DNA from: Enterocytospora artemiae
Taxonomy: Eukaryota > Microsporidia
DNA: 64,000 nt
Assembly: GCA_038659295.1 (NCBI GenBank)
Contig: JASNGC010000001.1
Span: forward strand, 62,001-126,000
Direction: 5' to 3'
This document shows, piece by piece, positions 57,616 through 64,000 of this stretch (within the stretch, counting starts at the first letter, position 1; each line of letters begins with the position of its first letter). The notes under the pieces are model-generated. The model did not search any database, was not told the origin of the DNA, and saw nothing but the letters and a program-made list of their open reading frames with translations. A program made the position numbers and the translations under genes.

Positions 57616-58458
57616 TCAATTCACCTGTCTGGCTCTACTAAAACAAACTACATCATACAGATCGACAACTTCCTTCTCGCAGCTATTTAAATGTTCATAC
57701 TGGCGATGCAAACTATTTTGATTTGTTGAATGAATAAATTGGGGAAAGGACATCCAAGATTTTACAACTAGCCCATAGCATTTCATAGCATCTACCAATT
57801 CTCTTTTATCAACTAGATATTCCGGGCATTTGTGTACAGCATCTATTAGCGAAAAGATATATTGATTGCCAAATATATCATATTCACTTGCAGTATCTTC
57901 TAATAAAGGAAATTCAATGGAATATAGCTCGTTCGAGAGACATCCATCATGTTTTCGATGCAAAATTACTTCTTTGGATGGGATTGTTAAAATTACAGTG
58001 CCCTTATCATCTGACAAATGCTTGTCAATATTTTTCAGAGCGGTTTGAAATGTATACTTGCTTAGAAAAGCATAATGAAAACTAAATTGACTAACAATAA
58101 CGTCAAATCGCCGTCCAATATTAAGCTCTGCCCCATAACAATCACCAAACTTAAATATTGCTTTAAATGAAATACCAGATTTCCTAGCACGATACACTGC
58201 CTCCAGAATTGATATATTAGAGATATCTATTCCGTAAAGCTCCGAAATTCTGCAATAACTGTATTTCCTTAAATCTCCACCTTTCCCACATCCCAAATCC
58301 AAAACCGAATCTCCGCGAACAACATGCCTGTTTAAAATACTTTGTTTTATCGCATTATTCATTTTTTTAATCCCAAAAGTTACGGTATTTCTTCTCTCAT
58401 CCGTGCTATAAATTCTGGCTTTGTTGTAATGGTCCTGAATTGTTGTATGATTCCCCAT
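57616..58458 (-). CDS. ABD1: mRNA cap guanine-N7 methyltransferase
   Basis: 280 residues. The SAM motif DLGCGKGGDLRKY, the following acidic strand end YGIDISN, then FDVIVSQFSFHYAF (motif IV region) and DIFGNQYIFSL match Abd1-type cap methyltransferases. The enzyme adds the N7 methyl group to the 5' cap. The N-terminus HYNKARIYSTDERRN with NNAIKQSIL fits the family start. CCC (GGG at 58461-58463) is two bases before the ATG; five upstream codons opening with GTG are rejected. The N-terminal tail of yeast Abd1 is absent, as in other microsporidian enzymes. Confidence 0.93.
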   Translation of the reverse strand: MGNHTTIQDHYNKARIYSTDERRNTVTFGIKKMNNAIKQSILNRHVVRGDSVLDLGCGKGGDLRKYSYCRISELYGIDISNISILEAVYRARKSGISFKAIFKFGDCYGAELNIGRRFDVIVSQFSFHYAFLSKYTFQTALKNIDKHLSDDKGTVILTIPSKEVILHRKHDGCLSNELYSIEFPLLEDTASEYDIFGNQYIFSLIDAVHKCPEYLVDKRELVDAMKCYGLVVKSWMSFPQFIHSTNQNSLHRQYEHLNSCEKEVVDLYDVVCFSRARQVN

Positions 58459-58460
58459 AA

Positions 58461-58463
58461 GGG
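58461..58463 (-). promoter_or_regulatory. CCC start-site motif of the cap methyltransferase gene
   Basis: CCC on the reverse strand two bases before the ATG at 58458; it selects this start over a GTG five codons upstream. Confidence 0.55.
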
Positions 58464-58591
58464 ATAAAAACACATAAAATTTGTAAATCTAGAGTTGATT
58501 TTTTAGTTTGTGGGTATGTATCTATACAATTACTTACATTCATACAAATTCATAATTTATTGTTTAACTTTTTTAAAAATTTTATCCCCAA

Positions 58592-59011
58592 ATGAGAGGA
58601 CTTTTTGCGGCATATGCCTTGAGAAAAGCCAGTCAGGAGAAGAGAACACATGATGTTTCATATAGAAAAAGACAACTCGGCAAGATCTATAGATGTGTCA
58701 TTGGACCGAAGCCACAGGCCAAGGCAATCGTTCTGGACAAGCTAGGTGTTGAAGCCAAGCAGCCAAACTCTGCCGTTCGTAAAGTTTGCAGAGTTCAGTG
58801 TATTTCTTCTGGTAAAATTGTCTTTGCCTTTGCTCCCGGTGACGGTGCACTGAAGTGCATTGAACTGAATGATGAAGTTACTATTCAATCTCTGGGTCGT
58901 AGGGGTAAGTCTGTAGGTGATAGACCTGGTTTAAAATACGAAGTTATAAAGGTAAGTGGGGTATCTCTGGATGCCATATTGAGAGGAAAAAAAGAAAAGC
59001 CAACTAGATAA
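58592..59011 (+). CDS. RPS23: 40S ribosomal protein uS12 (S23)
   Basis: 139 residues, very close to the usual 143-145. Conserved decoding-centre segments are QPNSAVRKVCRVQ (with the Pro that is hydroxylated in other eukaryotes), FAPGDGALKCIELNDEV and GRRGKSVGDRPGLKYEVIKVSGVSL. It lies at the A site of the small subunit and monitors codon-anticodon pairing. No intron is needed. CCCC at 58586-58589 is two bases before the ATG. Codon choice looks less AT-biased than in the neighbours (more G/C third positions), as expected for a highly expressed gene. Confidence 0.96.
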   Translation: MRGLFAAYALRKASQEKRTHDVSYRKRQLGKIYRCVIGPKPQAKAIVLDKLGVEAKQPNSAVRKVCRVQCISSGKIVFAFAPGDGALKCIELNDEVTIQSLGRRGKSVGDRPGLKYEVIKVSGVSLDAILRGKKEKPTR

Positions 59012-59112
59012 ATTAAATAACTCTAAGGTTTCTGTTCCATTTCAGTAGTTTTATTCAACTTTCAACAATCAATTCATTTTACTAATACCTTTTTATCACC
59101 ATTTTGTTCTGT

Positions 59113-59188
59113 GCCTTTTAACAGGCTCGAGGTCAAAATTCATTAAAATTTGACCTCTTAAGTGGTTCAACTTGTTTTAAGGGTTGAA
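59113..59188. repeat. Row of three hairpins between RPS23 and GLO2
   Basis: Hairpin 1: GCCT (59113-59116) with AGGC (59123-59126). Hairpin 2: GAGGTCAAA (59129-59137) with TTTGACCTC (59149-59157), nine perfect pairs. Hairpin 3: TTCAAC (59166-59171) with GTTGAA (59183-59188). They fill the spacer between convergent genes and could be a structured RNA or 3'-end signals. Confidence 0.5.
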
Positions 59189-59235
59189 AAGTATCGTATA
59201 TATGTAGTCCTTTATTTATTAGTATAGGATATTCC

Positions 59236-59970
59236 TTAATTATCAAACGAATCTTTTTCAGATCTAAGTTGGTCTACTTTTTCGCACTGTCTGATTTGTA
59301 GAAATGGATTGTACTTGGTTTCATGCTCTAAATCTAAGAAAAAATTATTTTTTAGGAAATTCAAATCTTCCGTAGTATATTTCATTTTAGTTTGAGCAAA
59401 TTTTAAACTATTTTCATAATAGTCATGTCCATATAATAATACTGTTTTGGGCTTACAATTTTTACGAATATTGTCCACACTCGATAAAAAATCCTTCCCG
59501 CAGCCTTCAAAAAATCTTCCACAACCCAGTTTGAAAATAAAATCACCTGTAACAAGATACTTATCATCAACTAGATACGAGATGCTATCCGTTGTATGAC
59601 AGGGTGTCTTCAGACAGCGTATCTGACACTTTTCATTGTTTCCACAGCCGACTTCATATAGTTGCTTATTTTCTACCATCTTGCCATTTACAATTTGAAC
59701 TGATTTGCAGATGGTTTTTAATTTCTCATCGCCTCCTGAGTGATCGAAATGATAATGAGTAGTAAATGAATATATAAGCCGTCTTTGTTTGTGGTCCCTC
59801 CCTAATGAGGATATTTCACTGGATGTGTATAGTTTGCTAGGTTCTAAGGCACATGATAGTGCATGTAATATTATCTGTGGATTATAAGCATCAAAAGAGA
59901 ATGCTGTTTCATCATCATAGAATAGGTACATTAAATTATCTTTTCTAACCAAGATAGAAATAAAATTCAT
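59236..59970 (-). CDS. GLO2: Hydroxyacylglutathione hydrolase (glyoxalase II)
   Basis: 244 residues. Metallo-beta-lactamase fold with the binuclear zinc motif THYHFDH (His72, His74, Asp76, His77), a histidine in KTPCHTTDSISY, the bridging Asp in VTGDFIF followed by CGRFFEG, and the final YGHDY histidine. The C-terminal region after it (about 190-244) matches the helical glutathione-binding domain, with NNFF and KYNPFLQ at expected places. It hydrolyses S-lactoylglutathione to lactate and glutathione in methylglyoxal detoxification. CCCCC (GGGGG at 59971-59975) abuts the ATG. Confidence 0.93.
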   Translation of the reverse strand: MNFISILVRKDNLMYLFYDDETAFSFDAYNPQIILHALSCALEPSKLYTSSEISSLGRDHKQRRLIYSFTTHYHFDHSGGDEKLKTICKSVQIVNGKMVENKQLYEVGCGNNEKCQIRCLKTPCHTTDSISYLVDDKYLVTGDFIFKLGCGRFFEGCGKDFLSSVDNIRKNCKPKTVLLYGHDYYENSLKFAQTKMKYTTEDLNFLKNNFFLDLEHETKYNPFLQIRQCEKVDQLRSEKDSFDN

Positions 59971-60215
59971 GGGGGTTAAACATTCAATAACACTACAGTA
60001 GTAATTAAAATTTACAATTATAGTGTATCAAACTATTAAAGCATTATAAATCTATCGTATACGAGTAACAGTATAAAATTGGCCTTATTAATAAGTATGC
60101 TACTGTTAAATGAATGGTAGAAAGTTTAGAAATTATATTGGCATATACTAACAATTTTCATGTAATTTCTATGGCATTGGGTGCAAATCTCTCTTTCTAA
60201 TTTCGTTTTTGTTAA

Positions 60216-60219
60216 CCCC
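60216..60219 (+). promoter_or_regulatory. C-run start-site motif of RPN10
   Basis: CCCC one base before the ATG at 60221; it rejects four upstream codons opened by a TTG at 60209. Confidence 0.6.
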
Positions 60220-60220
60220 A

Positions 60221-60826
60221 ATGCCAGAAATTTTAGTCATTGTTTTGGACAATGGAATGCAGTCCCAAAACCAGGATTATTCCCCTAGTAGAATTATTGT
60301 GCAGATCGATGCAATAAATCGTCTAATCACGCAGAAGACGAGTGCGAGTACAGAAAATAAAATTGGAATTATCAGTATTGCCCAATTGATAGAAAATGAC
60401 ATCGTCACACCGACATCTGAGAGACAGGGATTGCTAAATTACATATATAGATGTGAGTTACAGGAAAATATAAATTTATCTTTGGCTCTCTATCAGGCCG
60501 ATCAGGCGTTAGAGCTATCTGACTTGACAACTAAGAGTTTGGTAATGTTTTTATCCTCCACAATTGCAGACAAAATAGAATTGATATGTGAGCTCAGTCG
60601 CTTAGAAGACAAGGGTGTTTGTGTAAAGCTTATCTGTTTTGGTGATGCGCTAGAATTTGGTCGAGAGGATGCCATGGTTCTAAAGTCTCCATCCTTTGAC
60701 ATATTATGTATTATGCCTGGCGATGACTTTGAAAGTGAGATTGAGCAATTTTTATTTTCCGAAATGGATGATGAGGATGAGGATTTTAAAGAAGCAATAC
60801 GCCAATCGAAACTAAGTAGTAAATAA
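60221..60826 (+). CDS. RPN10: 26S proteasome ubiquitin receptor Rpn10
   Basis: 201 residues. A von Willebrand A domain with VIVLDNGMQSQNQDYSPSR, ENKIGIISIAQ, IVTPTS and NLSLALYQADQAL matches Rpn10. The C-terminus DEDEDFKEAIRQSKLSSK is a single ubiquitin-interacting motif with its acidic lead and the A..S pair, so it should bind ubiquitin chains at the proteasome base-lid junction. Yeast Rpn10 (268) also has one UIM, human two. The MIDAS residues are not conserved, as usual for the family. Confidence 0.9.
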   Translation: MPEILVIVLDNGMQSQNQDYSPSRIIVQIDAINRLITQKTSASTENKIGIISIAQLIENDIVTPTSERQGLLNYIYRCELQENINLSLALYQADQALELSDLTTKSLVMFLSSTIADKIELICELSRLEDKGVCVKLICFGDALEFGREDAMVLKSPSFDILCIMPGDDFESEIEQFLFSEMDDEDEDFKEAIRQSKLSSK

Positions 60827-61230
60827 ATTTTTGAAAATTTACAGTAAGTATTTCCTGTCTTGATGCTCCAGTTTGATAGATTACTTTTCAAATATTAACA
60901 AAAGCTTTGAGGGACCCTACCTTTTCTTGTATTCAATGCTTGTGAGGATCTTAAAAAATTTATGAAATATGTCATTTGAAGAAAAATTGGTTTACTGTTT
61001 TAATTAAACAATGAATATGAAAAGGAATCAAGTCAGTTTTTCACAATTCCAAAAAACTACTATATAAAAACCAATATTTTACGACACAAGTCAAGTGTAC
61101 TTTAAAATATTTTCTACAACTATATTCCCTTAACACCAGAGCTTAAAATAATTTGTTGATATATTAATTTTAATCTGAAAAGTGTTTAACTTACCACTAT
61201 TTTTTAAACTTTTAAAAATATTATGGCCCA
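60827..61230. other. Intergenic region, 404 bp
   Basis: AT-rich spacer between the tandem RPN10 and RRP3 genes; the RRP3 C-run is at 61227-61229. A CCC-preceded ATG at about 60938 opens only nine codons. Nothing else seen. Confidence 0.5.
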
Positions 61231-62424
61231 ATGAACATTGATGATGTAAAGATGTCTGAAAAAATTAAAATAGTGCTAAAGTCAAAAGGAATAACTACAC
61301 TAACAGAAATACAACACCTAACTTTGGGATGTGCAGTGAATGGGCACGATATTATTGGTGTGTCTCAAACTGGAACTGGAAAGACACTTGCTTTTCTATT
61401 ACCAATGGTAGAACAAATTCTTTTATCGAAAAAGACATACCACTGCCTTATCATAACACCAACCAGAGAACTAGCCCAACAAATATGTGATTGTATTGAT
61501 ATTTTCAAGGAATTAGATATAAAGTATTCACTATTGGTAGGAGGAGAAAAGTTTGGTCCACAGGTTGGCTCTTTAAATGAAAGACCACATATCATAGTAG
61601 GAACTCCAGGTAGAATAGCTCTACATATTGAAAAAAATAAGAATTTCAGAATTAAATTGATTAGAAAACTAATATTTGATGAAGCTGATCGATTTTTTGA
61701 AAAAGATTTCATATCCGAAATAGAGTTGATCGTGAAACAAATGAAATCTAAAACCCAGACACTAATGTTTACTGCAACCAAAGATGACAAAACACAAATA
61801 ATTAGCAAGTTGTTTATGAGAACACCCAAAGTTTTTGAAGTTTCAAAGCCATATGAATCCGTTGGTAAACTGAAGGAATATTTTGCCTTTATCCCAGAAA
61901 AATACAAAGAGACAGTTGTTTTCAATTTGATTGAGCAACACGCAGATAAAAAGTGTATCATTTTTGCAGGAATGTGCACTTCGGCAAAAAAATTGGAAAT
62001 CTTTTTGACAAGTTTAAACGTTAAATGTGTATGTTTACATGGAAATATGAACCAGAAGACTAGAGAAGAAACAATGAGGGGGTTTAAGGGTTCAGATTAT
62101 ACTTGTTTGGTTTCAACAGATGTTGTAAGCCGAGGTCTGGACATTCCAAACGTAGATATTGTTATAAATTATGATTTACCATCAACAGCCAAAGATTATG
62201 TCCATAGAACGGGCAGAACAGCAAGAGCAGGGAAAGAAGGACAGGCCTTCACACTTATCACTCAATATGATGTGGAGCACTTTCAAAAGTTAGAATTTGT
62301 ATTAGGTAAAAAAATTCAGAATGAATATAAAGGATGTTTTGATCAATATGAGCGTCTTAATAAAGCTTGGGAAAGTGCTTGCGAAAAAGTTAATGAATTG
62401 CCTGGCTTTAAAAGAAGAAGATAG
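61231..62424 (+). CDS. RRP3: DEAD-box RNA helicase, Rrp3/DDX47-like
   Basis: 397 residues, the two RecA-like domains with very short tails. Motifs: Q motif LTEIQ, I SQTGTGKT, Ia PTRELAQQ, II DEAD, III TAT (usually SAT), IV CIIFAG, V STDVVSRGLDIP, VI HRTGRTARAG. The end, TLITQYDVEHFQKLEFVLGKK, is the Rrp3/DDX47 signature. Rrp3 acts in early 18S rRNA processing in the nucleolus. Dbp8 is the nearest alternative. CCC at 61227-61229 lies one base before the ATG. Confidence 0.88.
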   Translation: MNIDDVKMSEKIKIVLKSKGITTLTEIQHLTLGCAVNGHDIIGVSQTGTGKTLAFLLPMVEQILLSKKTYHCLIITPTRELAQQICDCIDIFKELDIKYSLLVGGEKFGPQVGSLNERPHIIVGTPGRIALHIEKNKNFRIKLIRKLIFDEADRFFEKDFISEIELIVKQMKSKTQTLMFTATKDDKTQIISKLFMRTPKVFEVSKPYESVGKLKEYFAFIPEKYKETVVFNLIEQHADKKCIIFAGMCTSAKKLEIFLTSLNVKCVCLHGNMNQKTREETMRGFKGSDYTCLVSTDVVSRGLDIPNVDIVINYDLPSTAKDYVHRTGRTARAGKEGQAFTLITQYDVEHFQKLEFVLGKKIQNEYKGCFDQYERLNKAWESACEKVNELPGFKRRR

Positions 62425-62610
62425 TTGAGACAATATTAACCCCAATAAATTAATTTATCAGTGTGATATTTATTGTGAATAGCTATTATTCTTGTTAGAT
62501 TGTTTTAGGAACAAAACATTTGACCATAACTTTGAAACATTTTGTTTCTTGTATCAAATCAATAAACTGATACAGTGGTAAATTTGAAAGATTTGCTCCT
62601 AATTGAACAC

Positions 62611-64000
62611 ATGGCAGATGATCCTAACTCTGCAGAAATAAAGAAAGATAACAAATCGGAACAGGAGGGAGACGATGATGAAGTGAAAAGCACGGAGGAA
62701 CCAAGAGAAAAGAACCAGATTAAACAAGGATTGGAGGACCAATCAACAGAAGAAAGTGTTGAGCTCATTTACCAAAAAAAGGAAATCAAAAGGTTGAAAC
62801 TTTCATTTTGGAATGTTGATATATATTTCCATCAAAGATATAAGAATATCAATGTTGCTCTAAGGCAAGCTATAGAAGTGCTTGCTTTTGGATTTGTATT
62901 ATTGGCTCCAATATTTATCTATAGTTTTATGTATGGCGAAGAATTTCTGCTGGATGATATTAAGGGTCCACCAAAGGGTACTACTGGTGATACCCTATTT
63001 CGTAGAAACTTCTTTTCGGTGTGTATATATGCATTATATTCTCTTCTGTATGTAACTGGAGAGTACGTCATTATTTTTGCTTCAAAACTTCTTCTATATT
63101 TTGGAGTTTCAAATTCTTTGATTGCTTGGGGGATTTTACAATCCATTTATAGAAACAGAGAGTTTTGGATCAAGGCAATTCTTTTCTTCTATGCTTTTAA
63201 TCTTTCCAATTATATGTACAATCCTTTTAGTCGTACACCCTTTGCCTTTGAATTTAATGAAAATATTATCAAAACATTTGTCCTTTGGTTTGCAATATTG
63301 AATATGATGCTTTTCACTACAAAATTAGTCGTTGATATTTTAACATGTAAGATAAAACTATCATCATATCGTGAACAAGTCAGAGAACTAAACTATAAGA
63401 CATTTATTTTCATAAAATTAAAAAAAATCAGTGACACCATTGCGCAGAAAGATGATTCAACAGAGGTTGAAGGAAGTGAGGCCTATGTGTATGCAGAATC
63501 TCCAGAATACATTGCCGAAAATTTCAAACCAAGCTATGATCCTGGGTTCTACCTTACAAACAAGCAATTCATGACATCTGTAGAGGATGCTGAATTAGTT
63601 GCAAATAACATAATGGTTTTGTTAGGAAAAAAGTTTCTAGAATATAATGATATTGAAAAATACTTCCCTGAAAATTCAGAAAATGTTTTCGAGTTTTTAT
63701 CAGGTGGAGTTGACAAATCTGCAAAAATAAAATGGAAGAAGCTCACAAAAGTATCTGTCGATTTGTTTAAAAGAAGAAAGGATGTGGCATCCTCGATTAG
63801 AGATAGGGATGAGATATTTGTTGATCTTGAAATGATATTCGTATTTCTAACTTACTATCTTGGGTTAATAGTTCTAATGTTTATGTTTGATATAGACTAT
63901 AAATTTCTTACTGTATCTATTGGAGGATATTTAGTATCATTTACATGGGTATTTGCTGATTCTATAAAAAATCTCTACAATTGCTTTCTTTTCTTACTAA
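62611..64000 (+). CDS. Msy/MscS-type mechanosensitive ion channel, N-terminal part
   Basis: The frame runs 463 codons from the first ATG after an in-frame stop at 62563 and leaves the window open. An acidic Asp/Glu/Lys-rich N-terminus (about 60 residues) is followed by several membrane segments (near 90-110, 130-165, 190-210, 225-245). Then come a cytosolic, helical EF-hand-position stretch and KRRKDVASSIRDRDEIF leading into two further membrane helices (LEMIFVFLTYYLGLIVLMFM; GGYLVSFTWVFADSIKN). This layout matches fungal Msy1/Msy2, eukaryotic MscS channels for osmotic shock. The channel pore and beta domain lie beyond the edge. No canonical EF-hand loop is obvious, and no C-run precedes the start. 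Confidence 0.7.
   Translation, partial: MADDPNSAEIKKDNKSEQEGDDDEVKSTEEPREKNQIKQGLEDQSTEESVELIYQKKEIKRLKLSFWNVDIYFHQRYKNINVALRQAIEVLAFGFVLLAPIFIYSFMYGEEFLLDDIKGPPKGTTGDTLFRRNFFSVCIYALYSLLYVTGEYVIIFASKLLLYFGVSNSLIAWGILQSIYRNREFWIKAILFFYAFNLSNYMYNPFSRTPFAFEFNENIIKTFVLWFAILNMMLFTTKLVVDILTCKIKLSSYREQVRELNYKTFIFIKLKKISDTIAQKDDSTEVEGSEAYVYAESPEYIAENFKPSYDPGFYLTNKQFMTSVEDAELVANNIMVLLGKKFLEYNDIEKYFPENSENVFEFLSGGVDKSAKIKWKKLTKVSVDLFKRRKDVASSIRDRDEIFVDLEMIFVFLTYYLGLIVLMFMFDIDYKFLTVSIGGYLVSFTWVFADSIKNLYNCFLFLL

Noticed and set aside
3074..60826. Four 26S proteasome genes (PRE2, RPT3, RPN7, RPN10) as a functional cluster
   Set aside because: They are spread over 58 kb with unrelated genes between them and on both strands; chance co-occurrence is the simplest view.
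1..64000. Transposons, rRNA genes, CRISPR arrays or bacterial-type gene clusters
   Set aside because: I found no transposase-, integrase- or reverse-transcriptase-like frame, no long repeats, no rRNA-like sequence and no spaced repeat array.

Overview
The window looks like a microsporidian (fungal-related intracellular parasite) genome segment. It is strongly AT-rich and gene-dense: about 45 protein genes and one tRNA in 64 kb. Every gene that can be judged reads as one uninterrupted frame. Many proteins are shorter than their yeast or human relatives (midasin about 2850 residues, Prp31 232, Rei1 205, RPC34 242, Kre33 828). By my count 34 of the 45 protein genes have a CCC or longer C-run on the coding strand within about 0-15 bases of the chosen ATG, a known microsporidian start-site signature. 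I do not assign a genus.

Layout. 1-7000: an FCP1-like phosphatase N-terminus running off the left edge, glucose-6-phosphate dehydrogenase, a METTL5-like methyltransferase that has lost its key motifs, proteasome beta5 and a putative TFIIIC subunit. 7000-16000: a compact midasin. 16000-24000: an ARF/ARL GTPase, a large secreted Pro/Thr/Val-rich protein, Cdc7 kinase, Rpt3, V-ATPase subunit D and a CDK1-like kinase. 24000-36700: ribosomal protein uL23, SRP receptor alpha, an exosome RNase PH-like subunit, an NF-YB/Hap3 protein with a long disordered extension, CCT3, two unrecognised proteins, Sua5 and a DGAT1-like acyltransferase.

36700-49600: Rpn7, a very small Prp31-like protein, an orphan, RPC34, tRNA-Leu(AAG), eIF3i, a small TCP/CPAP-type G-box protein, a CHY zinc-finger protein, Kre33/NAT10, DNA polymerase alpha subunit B and methionine aminopeptidase 2. 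49600-64000: a kinesin-14, a tiny histone-fold-like protein, inorganic pyrophosphatase, a Rei1-like zinc-finger protein, two membrane proteins, a Rho GTPase, cofilin, cap methyltransferase, uS12 (RPS23), glyoxalase II, Rpn10, DEAD-box Rrp3 and the start of an Msy/MscS-type mechanosensitive channel.

The content is mostly core machinery: ribosome biogenesis (midasin, Kre33, Rrp3, Rei1, exosome), 26S proteasome (Pre2, Rpt3, Rpn7, Rpn10), RNA polymerase III transcription, translation, secretion and cell cycle. I see no mobile element, CRISPR array, rRNA or multi-gene accessory system. The most interesting items are single genes: the METTL5-like likely pseudoenzyme, the G-box protein in a lineage without centrioles, the reduced Prp31, the 69-residue histone-fold candidate, and two or three intergenic inverted-repeat or structured elements.
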